Notes: a model not told the origin generated them from the sequence alone. 64,000 nt of DNA from Ephemerocybe angulata (GCA_013368325.1 JAACJK010000001.1:3162001-3226000); one strand, 5' to 3'. Shown: positions 10,700 through 22,224, counted from the first letter of the stretch. A program made the numbers and translations.

Positions 10700-11890
10700 T
10701 CATAGGGTAAGATCAACGACCTCCATGTCGTCAGAAAGGTCGACCTCAAGCCTGATGCGCTTCGCCTCTCTCGCTTTGAGTTTGGAAATTTGAGCCTGGA
10801 AGGAAATGAAGGGTGAACGGACGTCGATACGGATACTGAAGGACAAACTTTACCTTCAACTTTTGGATCTCCCTTTCCTTTTCTTCCAGGACGCCACTGT
10901 TATCTTCTTGGTCCTCCTCCCCATCTTCCATCTCTCCAGCCTTGCGTTTTCGAGGAGACGTAGCGCGACCGGCGCGGGCATTATTGGGAATGATGCTAGG
11001 AGGAGCGATCCCTTCGGCGACAAGGAGGTCTGCGAACACCAGCGTCAGCTATCTGAATCTGTCCAGGAATAAGGTGAGCCCTACCTCTGTGGCGGTACTT
11101 GAACGTGAACGAGCAAATCTTCGTCTTGCGAAGAACCGTAATGGACGGATTGAAGTCCGGGATGAGCCGCGGCCTTTCTGTCCCAAACCTATACGAGTTG
11201 CCTAGATGAATACTCCGGGGTTGAATGCGGAAGCGCGGAGCCACTTACTTGACACAATGTGCAAGCCCCTTCTTCGCGCGTTCATGAGCTGTGTAGTCCT
11301 CAGAAACAGCGGGTCCAGTTACGTTGTCTCTCCCATCGGTCCAAAAGTAGTCGTTCGTAAATCCACATATTTCGAGAGTGATCTCGCCGAACTTCTTGGA
11401 CATTTTCCGGAGGTAAGAGTCATCGTCTAGACATGGCAGCCACAGAGGTGAGATTGATAACACAAAGAGGAAAAGTGGCTAAGCCGTACCTGTGAGTTGC
11501 AAGGTCCCGAATTGAAACGATCGAGTGGAGGTCTTCTCTAGGTTTCCATACTGCTCAAAAATCGCAGCACTGAAGCTTTTCGACGCGCCCCTGTTCTGAA
11601 AGACGACGCTCCCCGTCGTAAGGGCATACTGCCCGTCCAGATAGAGCGACACAGTATGGTTGGTCTCACAGAGCTTCTCCCGGGGTATCACGAAATGAAC
11701 CTTAAATTCCTGCCCGTAACTTGGTTTAAACCAGGCCGAGAAGTGGCAAATCGAACGGACACACCTTTTCGGCCTCACAGGGGATGTAGCAAGTGACCTC
11801 AGAGTTACCCACCGCCCCTTCGACACCGTATTCAGGCAGTGGGAGCCCGCCCATCTCGACCCAAGCTTGGTATCCTCGTGTTTGTGGCAT
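10700..11890 (-). CDS. DUF7918 domain protein A
   Basis: Six exons, in transcription order: 11890-11765, 11709-11490, 11426-11249, 11188-11085, 11029-10854, 10795-10700; 299 aa. The start MPQTRGYQAWVEM fits the family pattern of all six copies here. Conserved landmarks: EYG..VTCYIPCEAEK at the exon 1 end, EF.V opening exon 2, FQFGTLQLT at its end, FGEITLEI, HERAKKGLAHCV at the exon 3 end, FTFKYRHRG, and DLLVAEGIAPPS. A basic linker (SPRKRKAGE), a short coiled segment and a terminal MEVVDLTL follow. The last part resembles a SUMO-interacting motif. This copy lacks the separate 39-nt exon seen in copies C to F. DUF7918 is a basidiomycete family of unknown function; the Pfam number is from memory of the pattern. 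Confidence 0.78.
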
Positions 11891-12417
11891 CTTCGAATCG
11901 CTCAGCCCTGCTGCGGTTTGAAGTACGAGTCGTCCGTGATGAGATGCGGGGCGGTGAAGAAAGAAGGTGAGGTGGCTACGGTGGCCATCGCAGTACTTAT
12001 AGTAAAACTCGAATGAAGAACAAAGATGTCTGAGTAGACAAAGGACACAGTGGCAAACCCCTGGGTCCTGGGCCTGGGAATTTCGATCGGCATCGTCCGG
12101 CAGACCCTTCACGATTTGGCGCCCATGGAGCAAAGTGAAGCGCCGTTATTAGGGCATTTTCAGTCCTTTCGGGCGGGGCAAGGCACACCCTTAACAAGGG
12201 GGTGGCATTTCTCACATTCATCAGCTACGACTACGACTGGAACCCCGAACATGGACCTCGCTTGCGTTGACACAGAAAGGTGACACCTTGCTTTGGGTGA
12301 GGAAACAGATTCAAATTATATATAGCAAGAAGGGTAGCGTAAAGAGTCAAGAATTCGTAGTCGGAAGTGTCGAGGAAGTTGAATGCATTTCCAGAGAGTA
12401 TGACGTCTGCGGCGTGC
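11891..12417. other. Intergenic region between DUF7918 genes A and B
   Basis: About 530 bp, expected to hold the promoter of gene A and the 3' UTR of gene B. No gene or clear motif was recognised. Confidence 0.5.
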
Positions 12418-13564
12418 TTAACGCCCCTCCATCTTTAACATCGCGATTTGAGCCTACCGTAAGGACGTCAGCTGGCAGGCTCGTGCAAGCGAGATTATTC
12501 AAAAATCACCTTCAGATATTGAAGCCTATCCTTCATGTCCACCGGTACAGACCCGTCCTTCATCTGGTTGTAACCCATCCCCGCTCCCGTAAGCCCAACA
12601 TGCAGTTCGTCCACTTCACGTTTGCCAGCGAAATGCGATGTCGCTGGCTCGTAGCGGGAAAGAGTGCTTCGAGGAGCAATGCCATTGGCAATGAGCAGAT
12701 CTTAATTAAGGTATCAGTACCTCATAGGCCAGAGCATAGGGGAGGCATACCGAGATGACGATAGTTAAAAACAAAGGTGCATATTCTCTTCTTCGACCCG
12801 ACCGAAAGCAAGGGCGGTAAGATGGTCGTGATAGGTTTCTCTTCCCCGAGCCTGAAAGCGGCGATAGCGGTTAGCTCGACATCAACGTTGATATTTCAAA
12901 TCGAAGCTTCAAACGTACTTCACGCAGTGAGACAGCCCTTTCTTCGCCCGCTCATGTGCTCGGTATTCGTCGGACACAGTCGGCATTCGTTGCAGGTCTT
13001 GGTCGGGTGTAACATGTAGACCTTCGAACGAGTAGACTTCGATGGCGATTTCCCCGAATTGCTTAGTCGTCCTCAAGAGGTATGAGTCGTCGTCTATGCA
13101 TTGGGATGAAGTTGGCTCGAGCTGAGACATAAAGTAGCGGTCGGGACGTACCAGTAAGCTCTAAGCTTCCAAACTTAAACGCGCGAGTAGTCGACATATC
13201 CTTTTTATTGATCTGTTCGGCAAAGCGCAAGATACTTCCGTATTCTGCGGAGGCGTTCTGTCGCGTACCGTTCCCCTTGACGAACGCGACCTCACCATCT
13301 AATCGGATGGCAAGCAGGTGATTCGAGGCGTGCAGTTGCTCTGGGGGGATATAGCATCGAACCTCGAATTCCTTCAAAAATAGAGGAGGGGAAAGGGTCG
13401 TCAGTGTCGCAGATTAGAAGCATTGTAAGAACACATACTTTTCCCGGAATGCACGGAACCCAGCAACTAACCCGAGAGCCGTCCTGGATCACCTCGACTC
13501 TGTACTCTTCCAGCCTAAAGCCGCCCACTTCAATCCAGGCATCGAATCCCCGCAAATGTGGCAT
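12418..13564 (-). CDS. DUF7918 domain protein B, C-terminally truncated
   Basis: Six exons: 13564-13439, 13371-13152, 13093-12919, 12851-12751, 12700-12510, 12453-12418; 282 aa. Start MPHLRGFDAWIEV, then VSCWVPCIPGK at the exon 1 end, FKFGSLELT, FGEIAIEVYSF, HERAKKGLSHCV and FVFNYRHLG, all at family positions. Exon 1 (126 nt) and exon 2 (220 nt) have exactly the lengths seen in gene A. The last exon opens AQIAMLK, as in the other copies, but stops after 11 codons. The Lys/Arg-rich stretch and the V-[IV]-D-L tail are therefore absent. It is either a shortened functional variant or an early decay product; no stop or frame break occurs earlier. Confidence 0.72.
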
Positions 13565-13866
13565 CGCACAGTCTAGAGAGCGTCAGAGGAGATTTTTGAG
13601 GTGGACAGGACATGGTGAGATCAGTAAATATAGGGAGACAGAGAAAGACATCGAGCAGGCCATCGCAGAAAGAAAGGGACAAAGGAAGGACACTCGTGTT
13701 GATGCCACAATGGTCCTCTTTCGATCACGCGCCCCTCTATAGCGTCATTGTTGTAGGCGCCAGTCTCTAGCTTATGGAGGCGCCATCGCAGGAAGGCTAG
13801 GTTTATATACGGAACTATCGATGCATAGGGAAGTCCAGACACAGACAGAGGGGAAGATATGGGTGA
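13565..13866. other. Intergenic region between DUF7918 genes B and C
   Basis: About 300 bp: promoter side of gene B and 3' side of gene C. No gene seen. Confidence 0.5.
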
Positions 13867-15201
13867 TCAGATCAGATCTATCACCACCGGTTCGGTTTCC
13901 TTCTTCACACGTTGAGTGTTCGGTTTCGTGTCTTCTTTGTCGAGCGGGTCTCGCTTCCTCTTCTTAGATTTAAGTTCTGCAATTCGAGCCTGTAGCACAT
14001 TCTGTCAGCGGGGAGGGAATCTTCAAGCTCGGCGACACTGAGAAGCAGACCTTGACATTGCAAAGCTCTTCCAGAGCAGCAGCACGAATCTGGGAGAAAG
14101 GGTTCGTACGTTTCAAAGAGGGATAAGTTTTTAGGCGTTTTACCTCTAGTTCCCGGAGTTCAGAGTCTGTTTCGCCGTCATCAGCGATGCCATTGTCTTC
14201 TTGTTTGATTCTGGGATTTTCAGGGGCAGGTGGGGCCGCGTCCACTGACGCTGGTGAAGGCATTTTGGGATTTGCTGGAGTGGACGCAGCCGCGGGTTCG
14301 CCAGGTTTGGGGGCAGTAGCCTGCGCATAGAGCACATCTTATTTAACCATCTCAGTGAGTCGTAACTCTCTTTGAGAACAAGAAAGTTAAAATTCACCTA
14401 TATTTCGATACTTGAAGATCACCTTCCCCAGTGACTTGATATCCGTGTAACTATGATCCGCTTTCGCTGCTTTCGCCTTGGATTTGGTTTTAGGAAGCTC
14501 TATCGGTTCTCCGAGCCTGCGCACAGAGTACTTTTAGTAGAGAGAAAACCGAGAAGGGTGAAAACATGTTTTACTGAACGCAGTCTGTCACCATTCCCGT
14601 CTTGGTTTGTTCGTGCAGAACGCAATCCACAAGCGTCCGCGATCCGCTTGGAGCGGTGGACCTAGGCGCAATCTCGCAAGAGATTCTATCCTTGAAGGTG
14701 TGTACCTCTACAACAAGCTCGCCCAGTCCGATAATTCCTGTCTGCAGGGAGTGATCCTCTATCCTTCTATCAAAACAAGAGAACCACTGGCAAGCGTGGA
14801 CAGAACATTACCTGTGGTTGTGAGTTTGGCAAACTGTAATCGCCGAAGATGCCGATCTTTTTTCACCCCTTCGTAGTACCTTTCGCGTCCAGAACCTCCT
14901 TTAGAGCTCCCGAGAAAGACCTTCTTTCCAGAAACGTTGACGTTCTGCCCATCTAACACGAACCTCAAGGTATAGTTCGCTCTGCGACTCCTTCCCAGAG
15001 CATAAGCACCAAACCTAAACTCCTGGTAATGTAAGCTACTGATATTCTTTGGATATTTGATGTATTGTGACCCACTTTACCAGCTTGGCAGGGAATCCAG
15101 CAGGTCACCGTATTGGTCGTTTCGTCACGTTCGATTCCGTACTCCTGCAGTCTGACACCCTCCATCTCAACCCAGATGCTGATATCTGCTAGCTCTGGCA
15201 T
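13867..15201 (-). CDS. DUF7918 domain protein C
   Basis: Seven exons: 15201-15076, 15022-14812, 14758-14575, 14516-14398, 14337-14144, 14089-14051, 13989-13867; 331 aa. Start MPELADISIWVEMEG, then VTCWIPCQAGK, YYEGVKKD..LQFAKLTT, LGELVVEVHTF, VLHEQTKTGMVTDCV and VIFKYRNIG at family positions. A Pro/Ala-rich linker with an acidic segment (DDGETDSELRELE) follows. Then come the 39-nt exon IRAAALEELCNVK and a last exon with KSKKRKRDP, KKE and the end VVIDLI. The basic stretch looks like a nuclear localisation signal and the end like a SUMO-interacting motif. It faces the PLPBP gene across a 251-bp shared promoter. Confidence 0.78.
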
Positions 15202-15452
15202 AATTGCCTAGTTGCTTGGACGGCGTGATAAATGGTTTGCGATGAGCAAAGATTTCAAAGTCGTCGTGGTAGAACGGTGACGAAAGCCGCGCGGCGCGTT
15301 CGTGACGCGATTTTCGGTCGCGTCGGTCAGGTGTATTCACCCTGGGAAGTTGAGTTTGGCCGAAGCCCGCCGAAGCCTGCAATCAGAATCTTATCTTATC
15401 TCACTTGGTTCAGTAACTGGCCCTGGTTGCAAGGCCTGACGAGAACCATCAT
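15202..15452. promoter_or_regulatory. Bidirectional promoter between DUF7918 gene C and PLPBP gene
   Basis: The two ATGs point away from each other 251 bp apart, so both promoters must share this stretch. It is rich in CG dinucleotides (for example CGCGGCGCGTTCGTGACGCG near 15290). No TATA box is evident. Confidence 0.5.
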
Positions 15453-16475
15453 ATGCGCTCGGGGCTTTTCCTATCTTCTCGACGTTTACTCCCTTCTATA
15501 ACCTCGAAATACACTCGACATCTGTGCTACAAATCGAAAATGTCAGCCAGCCTCGAGGACTCTAGTGCTGAGCGCAAGGCCGAGCTGAGGGAATCGCTGG
15601 CAGAGATCAGGGAGCGCGTTCAGCAGGCGGCGGCTTCAGGTTCCACAAACCCCACACTGGTTGCTGTATCCAAATATAAGCCTGCTTCTGACATTCTAGC
15701 GTGTCATGAGCTTGGTCAGTTGGACTTTGGTGAGAACTATGTGCAGGAGCTGGAAGACAAGGCCAAGATCGTAAGTGCCTTGTATTGCTGAAATGTATAT
15801 AGTGGATGGTCTGCTGATGCTAGGGAACAGCTTCCTGCCGACATACGGTGGCACTTTATTGGCTCATTGCAGTCGAATAAAGCGAAGACACTTGCATGTG
15901 GGTTTTTAGCTTCTCAAGGCGCTCAGGCGATCGCTGACAACGGTTGTTCGCCAGCTATCCCAAACCTGTATTCCATTCAGACCCTTGGATCGATAAAGGC
16001 CGCGAACGCACTGAACAAAGCACTATCCTCGGATAGGCCGTCTGCGCTCAGGGTGCTGTTGCAGGTCAATACCTCGGGCGAAGACTCAAAGTCTGGATTG
16101 GCGCCGCTAGCTTCCACTGAGGGGGTGGAAGCATCGGATCTCGCGCAACTGGCTGTACATGTCATCAAGGAGTGCCCGCATCTGCGGTTCGAGGGGCTGA
16201 TGACGATTGGGTCCCTGGAGCTGTCTTTGCACGCGACAGAAGCAGAGAAGAATGCTGATTTCGAAAGTCTTAAGAAGACGAGAGATATTCTGCGCGAGCA
16301 TTTGGAATCGAGCGTTGGGGAGAGTGAACGGGCGAGGTGGGGAGAGGAAGGCAGGGGTAGACTCTTACTTAGTATGGGAATGTCCAGCGACTTTGAGACT
16401 GCGATAAAGGCTGGTGGAGACATCGTCCGAGTAGGAACGGGAATCTTCGGTCAACGTGCTCCGAAGCAGACATAG
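15453..16475 (+). CDS. PLP homeostasis protein (YggS/PROSC family)
   Basis: Three exons: 15453-15770, 15831-15897, 15955-16475; 301 aa. It is a single-domain TIM-barrel PLP-binding protein related to the alanine racemase N-terminal domain, which buffers free pyridoxal phosphate. Landmarks: VAVSKYKPASD with the PLP lysine at K74, FGENYVQEL, WHFIGSLQSNKAK, LLQVNTSGEDSKSG, LRFEGLMTIG, LSMGMSSDFETAI and VRVGTGIFG. The first 29 residues (MRSGLFLSSRRLL..) are Arg/Ser-rich without acidic residues, like a mitochondrial presequence. A second ATG at 15540 (MSASLED) would give the cytosolic form. The 57-nt second intron is a multiple of three with no stop; removing it restores the family's KTLAxIPNLY junction. 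Confidence 0.9.
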
Positions 16476-16973
16476 GTAAGTGCCTCGCTCCTCACGAGTC
16501 CCTCTGCAGCTAAAGGTGCTACACAGATGTGCTTCTATTAACTTACCACTCCATAACATGACAAATATCTGAAGTGGCCTACTTCTCGCAGAAGGCTGAT
16601 TTACCGAGGAAAGAGATATTCTCCCCATGTTTCATCATCGCCATCGAGGGAAAGAATTCGGAAAAAATGTCGCATCTTCCTTTCGAAGCGCACAGCGCGT
16701 TGCACTCGGCCTGGGACACAATAACCAACAACCAACGTACTCCGGGTCCGCATCTGCGAACAGACCCTACTCAAATATGGTCTTACCAACTGCTTCTCCT
16801 GCTAATACTGCGAAATCTCGGAAAGACTAGGTCTTCCTAGTCCGCCGACGATGTAACGGTATCCACACCCCACGCACGGCAGCGACTATGTTCTCTCACA
16901 CGTGCGACCGAAGGTAGTATAATAGGCTCAGCTCCTCAGTAGTGGGAGACCAGAGCCCCCGAACTCGTTCAAC
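16476..16973 (+). promoter_or_regulatory. Intergenic region with LPMO promoter
   Basis: About 500 bp with no supportable gene. A TATA-like TAGTATAAT lies at 16915-16923, about 50 bp before the LPMO ATG. Confidence 0.4.
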
Positions 16974-18128
16974 ATGCTCGCCGCTTCCCTCCTCACCCTT
17001 GCATCTCTTCTCGTTGGCCAGGCAGCTGCCCACGGTGGTGTCACCTCGTATATCATCGATGGTAGGTTTCTCAGGAGGCACCAGTTCATTGAGCGGCACT
17101 CAGTTTGATTTAGGCACGACATACACCGGCTGGTCGCCCTACAACTCCGCCAGCGGCCAGACGTCCATCGGCAGGCCTTACAGTGAGTCGATCCCGTCTT
17201 GAAAGTCTACTACCTCTTCTGACGTCTTTCCAGGCACCTATGACCCGTAAGTGAAATGCGGTATCATCCGTGGGTGTCGGGATACTCACGTCTGCTCCAG
17301 CATCTTGACCACCTCGGCTGGAGTGAGTGACTTGAAGTAATACATAGGACTACCTCATAACCGAACCGCCTCTGTAGACCTTCTCCTGCAACAACAACGG
17401 CCAGGCCAGCGGCTCTCAGCTCTCCGCCAACGTTAAGCCAGGCAGCAAAATCACCGCCAAGTGGAAGTGCGTCGCCCTCCCTTCCCAGTTCATTCAAAAC
17501 AGAAATTGATCTACTCTACCTACAGCCAGTGGACGCATGCCGAGGGCCCCGTCATGGTCTACCTCGCCAAGTGCCCCGGCTCCTGCTCGTCCGCGAACAG
17601 CAACAGCCTCGAGTGGTTCAAGATCGCCGAGACAGGGCTCATCTCCGGCACTTTGGCGAAAGGCCAGTGGGGCAACGGGCTCATCATGAAGAACCTCGCC
17701 TACGATGTGACCATCCCGGCCTCGCTGGCTAGCGGCGAATACCTCATCAGGCACGAGCTGCTCGCGCTTCACCAGGCCAACACGCCCCAGTTCTACCCCG
17801 AATGTCCGTCTCCATTTCTGAATTGCTATCTAAAATTGGATTGTGCTAATCTGATTTACTTTTCTGTGTATGCAGGCGCCCAGCTTATCCTCAGCGGAGG
17901 AGGAAGTGCTAACCCGCCAGCACGGTTCAAGACCAAGTTCCCCGGTGGCTACTCCATGAACGATCCCGGCGTGAAAGTCGATATCTACAGCGCCCAGGCT
18001 CCTTCCATCACCACCTACCAGGTTCCAGGACCCGGTAAGCCTTGTTGCTTATTATCCCGAGCAGGATCTCTCAGGAAAAGAGAACTCATTTGTTTCTCGC
18101 AGCGGTCTGGAACGGTCAGACCTCGTAG
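16974..18128 (+). CDS. AA9 lytic polysaccharide monooxygenase (secreted, no CBM1)
   Basis: Eight exons: 16974-17061, 17114-17182, 17234-17246, 17301-17322, 17378-17466, 17526-17803, 17876-18034, 18103-18128; 247 aa. A copper enzyme that oxidatively cleaves cellulose or related glucans outside the cell. The 19-residue signal peptide ends AAA and the mature protein starts with His20 (HGGVTSYIIDG), the N-terminal histidine brace. The second copper histidine is H98 (WTHAEGPVMVYLAKC), and the axial Tyr is Y184 in QFYPEC. TFSCNNNG and C187 (after Y184) provide family cysteines. No C-terminal linker or cellulose-binding module follows the catalytic domain. Two very short exons (13 and 22 nt) are needed to keep the frame. 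All copper ligands are present, so it should be active. Confidence 0.9.
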
Positions 18129-18441
18129 GGGGGAGATGGAGGTTTCTTCTCCACACCGAATGTATAATGTCGTTGGCAATGCATTTGTAATTGTTCTCCG
18201 TCAACGGCGTCCCGAGACTAAGCTCAGTGACGAGCACATTCAATGTCCTCGTCACACGGTCACCTAGACAGGCCAATGCCTCGTGTTCACCCAGTTCAGT
18301 ACTGGGCGCTTATCGTGACATCGATCGTCGATTAGGGCAATTGCCGTCGCTCTTCGGGCCTTTCATGGTGAGATCGATAAGTTAAGCTTGCCTTCTGACT
18401 ACGACGACACCCTCCTGCCGCATTGCCATTGCTCAAGGATT
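18129..18441. other. LPMO 3' flank and left edge of the duplicated unit 1
   Basis: From about 18267 the sequence matches that from about 22033 (for example CTGGGCGCTTATCG and ACATCGATCGTCGATTAGGGCA in both), with small gaps. This is the promoter region of the GTPase-WD40 genes and marks the left border of the tandem duplication. No separate gene is seen. Confidence 0.7.
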
Positions 18442-21264
18442 ATGGGGGAGCCCACGATTGTGTATGCAACTTCTATTCTGCTTGAACGAGACGCGATACT
18501 AACTGAATATACTCAGCGTTCTAGGCAGATCCGACGCCGGAAAGACCACTGTAAGTTGTAGATCTTGGTTTATTGAGGAAAGGCTGTCGATTTACTTGGA
18601 GAATTATAGTTCATCAAGGCCATCCAGAATGCAGCCGGTATACGTGAAGCGCCTGCAGCCGAGGAGGAACCTACTCTGAGCATCGTGGAGTACGAGGTAA
18701 CCCTTTCGGACGGGCAATCGGTAACCTTCGTCGACACTCCTGGGTTCGATGGTTATCAACCAGGAGGGGAGCCCGCGAAGGAGACTGAGGAAATCCTCCA
18801 AATGCTGGAGGAGCACCTTGGGGCAAATGGGTGCGTACTAGTAACGTCTCGGTTCCGAGTTCTCTACAAATAGGCCCTCAATGTGGGGAACACTAGGTCT
18901 AAGCCCGTATCGCATGTTCTCGTCTTTTTCAATGCAAACGGCATGGACCCTACCGAATTCAAGCCCCGTGCGCAACGCGCTTTCGAAAGACTGTTCCCGA
19001 ACGCTCAGGTCGCAAGCATCACCACACGTTGGGACCAGATTGAGGATGACGATGGGCTGCCTTCCACGGCCGAAGAGGCCCAGCGCAAAGAAGAAAACCT
19101 ATATGCCAGTGGAAGAACTAGCGGAAGCTTGTTGGACTATCTTCTCGATGGCCGGCAAAATCAAGGGGGAGGCGTCCTTCGTTTCCGCTCGGGCTTGACC
19201 AATGAAGCCTACTCATTTCCCCAGGACATCGTAAACAAGCTATTTGCTAAACCGGTCCGTTGCCTTCGGCTAGTCAAGGTCATTATTCATTGTCGTCCCT
19301 AGGAATCGGATACCACATTGGAGGAACAGTTAGCAGCGGTGACCAAAGAGCGGGACGACCTCGCTGCCAAGTACGCACTTCTTCTCCAAGAGAAGCAAGC
19401 GTGGACCGCCGGCGGCGACTCCGCTCCTGGCCCACCGGATTCGGAGCCCGTTCGCGACCCTACCCGTACCCGGCGCACTCGACGACAACGCCTCCTGGGC
19501 ACCATCGACAAATTCTCGGGTCAGGTGCTCGAGATGGCGAACGAACTCGATAGGGAAGCAGAAGGTGTCGAGGACGAGCGTACGAACTGTCGCGCAGAAG
19601 TCGAAGCTGCTTCCGCTGCAATAAAGGTGGCTGAGGGCAGGCTTGAAGAAGCGAGGGAGGACGTGAAAGAGGCGGAGGAGGAACGCGCCCGACTCAAACA
19701 GAAACAAGAATCGCTCACTGAGCAAGAGCGGTCTTTGACCACGCAGCTGAATGGACTCGAAACCGGCCGGCGCTCTGGGAGAGTGCTGCCTTCAGTGAAG
19801 CAGCGGATCGCGTCGGAGCTGAAACTGACGCAGATGGTTCTCAAAGACATTGAGAGCTGGATGTCTACGGCGGAGGAGCACTACCAGACGGGTCGACAGG
19901 CAGTCGAGCAGGCAACTGCTGAGATAGAGAAGTGGAAGCGCGTCGAGCAAGAGAAGGAGAAAGAGTTGACTGAACGGCTGTCCCCAGAGTCTGAACAGCT
20001 TTTGAAGGAGCGGGAAAGCTTTCAAACACTCCGGAGGACTTTGTCCTCAAACCTCGATGCGATGCGGGATGGGTTGAAGGATCACTGGGAGGGGAAGCTT
20101 GGGAGCAACATCGTTTTCTTGGAGAAACTCGGTGGCCACGCCGTCGATCCCGAGATGGTCGCAGGCAGGGAAGATTGGGCTCAGACCATTGAGACGTTCT
20201 ACGAATCGCAGGTTGAGCTCACACTGTTGCAAGACATGTCCAAGTTCCACTCGGCCGTGCTCCAGCGACTCACGGCCCAGGAAGATACCGCTCAGCGAGA
20301 ATGGAAGAAGGGTGTCGAGGACATCTTCGGACCTCTGCCAATTCACCTTCCTCCTCCCCCTTCCCCACTGACTGGTCATACCGCGGAGGTATACTTAGCG
20401 GCATTCTCCTGGGATGGAACGAAGATTGTTTCGGGGTCGGCGGACCACACAGTAAGGGTATGGGACGCACTGACAGGCGAGGGGAAGACTGTCTTGGAGG
20501 GGCATAGTGCACATGTTATGTCAGTTGCATTCTCGCCGGATGGAAAGGATATCGTCTCAGGGTCGCTCGACAAAACGGTGAGGGTGTGGGATGTGTTGGG
20601 GGTCAAGGTAAGGCGAGTGCTTGAGGGGCACAGTGGCGAGGTTCGGTCAGTTGACTTCTCGGCGGATGGATCACGGATTCTCTCGGGGTCCGCTGATAAG
20701 ACGTTGAGGATATGGGAAGCGTCAACTGCCAAGTTTCAACGCGTTTTGGAGGGGCATACCGGAGCTGTCTACTCCGCGGTATTCTCGGGGGATGGATCAC
20801 GGATTTTCTCTGGATCGGATGACAAGTCAGTGAGGGTATGGGATGCTTTGACAGGTGAGGCGTGCGCTGTCCTGAAGGGGCACACAGGTGTTGTTGTCTC
20901 TGTTGCATCTTCGAGGGATGGACTACATATCGTGTCGGGGTCGTGCGACAATACAGTGAGGGTGTGGGATGTGTTGACAGGCGAGGTGCTGAGAGTACTG
21001 GAGGGGCACAGCGATGCGGTTTACGCCGTTTCTTTTTCCCGTGTTGGATCGTGGATCTGCTCTGGGTCGGTCGACAAAACATTGAGGGTGTGGGATCCAT
21101 CGACTGGAGAAGTGCATAGCGTGCTGACGGGGCACAGCGGAACCGTTCGCGGGGTGGCATTTTCAAGGGATGGAAGGCGGATCGCCTCTGCGTCCTGGGA
21201 CAAATCAGCTAGGGTCTGGGATGCGCCACCTTTGACTCCTTCAGCTCGGAGAACCTTAAATTAG
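18442..21264 (+). CDS. AIG1-like GTPase / coiled-coil / WD40 seven-blade protein, copy 1
   Basis: Five exons: 18442-18461, 18517-18550, 18610-18830, 18897-19254, 19303-21264; 864 aa. The N-terminal G domain has Walker A GRSDAGKTT at residues 10-18, G3 VDTPGFDG from residue 59, and a G4-like TTRWD after ASI, as in AIG1/septin-type P-loop GTPases. Residues from about 212 to 550 are charged heptad sequence, likely coiled coil (EERARLKQKQESL, EQEKEKELTERL). Residues ~568-855 hold seven WD40 repeats of about 42 residues, each ending VWD or IWE, enough for one closed propeller. The repeats are alike in DNA as well, as in fungal NLR-type sensors. No transmembrane segment is seen. Function is not known; a sensor role is inferred from the architecture. 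Stop 21262-21264. Confidence 0.85.
20371..21225 (+). repeat. Seven tandem ~126-bp WD40 repeats in copy 1
   Basis: The repeats share long DNA strings such as GGGGCACAG, TCGGGGTC, AGGGTGTGGGATG and TTGACAGGCGAGG at regular ~126-bp spacing. Each unit encodes one WD40 blade. Such high internal DNA identity is prone to recombination and slippage. Confidence 0.85.
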
Positions 21265-22224
21265 AGCCCCACTGGTGCAGAGGTGTTTTTGCTCTTCGCC
21301 TCGTGCCTTCATCGTTCCATTCAAGTTACTCCTATCTTTTCTAACATATGTTGTCCACTTCAAGTTTCTCTCCGTATTGTTGCCTGCTTTCCTTCAATAT
21401 GTTATCTGCTTTCCTTTCATACTTCCCCGCTCCTTGTTAAACTTGCTCTTGACTTTTATCTTCAACTGCTTTATTTAAAAAACCTGTACCGAAGACTAAC
21501 CGCTGCTTGGAAAGTCACAGTGGTTCCCGTCGCGCGACCGCCCCTTCAACAGTTGCGCCTTCCCAAAGCTGGCATTAAAAGCAACGATAAATGCAGAAGC
21601 ATTACTCTTACAATTTAATCGTACAGCGTGGTGGGTGTCCTTTAAACCGACATTGGCACAATGTCCAGCATTTCAAATGGCGGGATGGGCCGCATCCCCC
21701 TAACTTTAAGATCTAAGTAATAGGATCAATTACTTCCCAGAGAGGAAGCTCGTCAAAAGCTCATGGCATCTGTCTTCCGTTCCTTCTTCACCCGCTTTGA
21801 CTCTGTCGGTTTGGTCCACGATTTGGTCCCTCGCTTTCCTTTCTGCGCTTCAATACGAAGGTCGATTAAATCAATCATGTCCTCAGCGGGATGAACGTCT
21901 GTCGGATCCGCCTCCTGCTCTTCCTTGACTTACTTCGAGTCCAACAGTCTCGCTGGCGTGGACTGACTCCTCCATTCGATTCCTGGCCTCGATATCTGGC
22001 ACTAGTAGGCTGTGATCTCTTCACATGTTCACCAGGACTTGTCAATCCCTCGTGTTCGCTCAGTTCCGTACTGGGCGCTTATCGACATCGATCGTCGATT
22101 AGGGCACTTTATAACCGTCGCTCTCTGAGCCTTTCAAATGTGACGAGTATCACTTTCGTGGTGCGATCGATAAGCTAAGCTTGGCTTCTGACTACCACAT
22201 ACCCTTCTGCATCGCTCAGGGATT
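21265..22224. other. Spacer between the two GTPase-WD40 genes
   Basis: It contains the 3' UTR of copy 1 (T- and C-rich), the DUF7918 relic (21713-22008) and, from about 22033, the promoter of copy 2. No intact gene. Confidence 0.65.
21713..22008 (-). pseudogene. Relic of a DUF7918 last exon (duplicate of gene D's end)
   Basis: Read on the minus strand it parallels the last exon of gene D (25822-25541). It keeps pieces such as DMIDLIDLRIEAQK and ESKRVKKERKTD. Small indels break the frame before the expected final VIDLT, and an insertion lies just ahead of the former stop. No upstream exons of the gene remain here, since the next sequence belongs to the second WD40 gene's promoter. Confidence 0.78.

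Noticed and set aside
18831..18896. Short 39-nt intron with acceptor at 18873 in GTPase-WD40 copy 1
   Set aside because: Its acceptor would need a non-canonical donor and a very short intron; the 66-nt version (GTGCGT..ACTAG) keeps the frame and matches copy 2.
20603..21166. Minus-strand frames of 60-190 codons opposite the WD40 repeats (also in copy 2)
   Set aside because: They repeat with the 126-bp period and are shadows of the WD40 coding strand.
18442..21264. NACHT domain in the WD40 proteins
   Set aside because: Walker A is followed within about 45 residues by VDTPGFDG, a GTPase G3 motif, not the extended Walker B of NACHT proteins.
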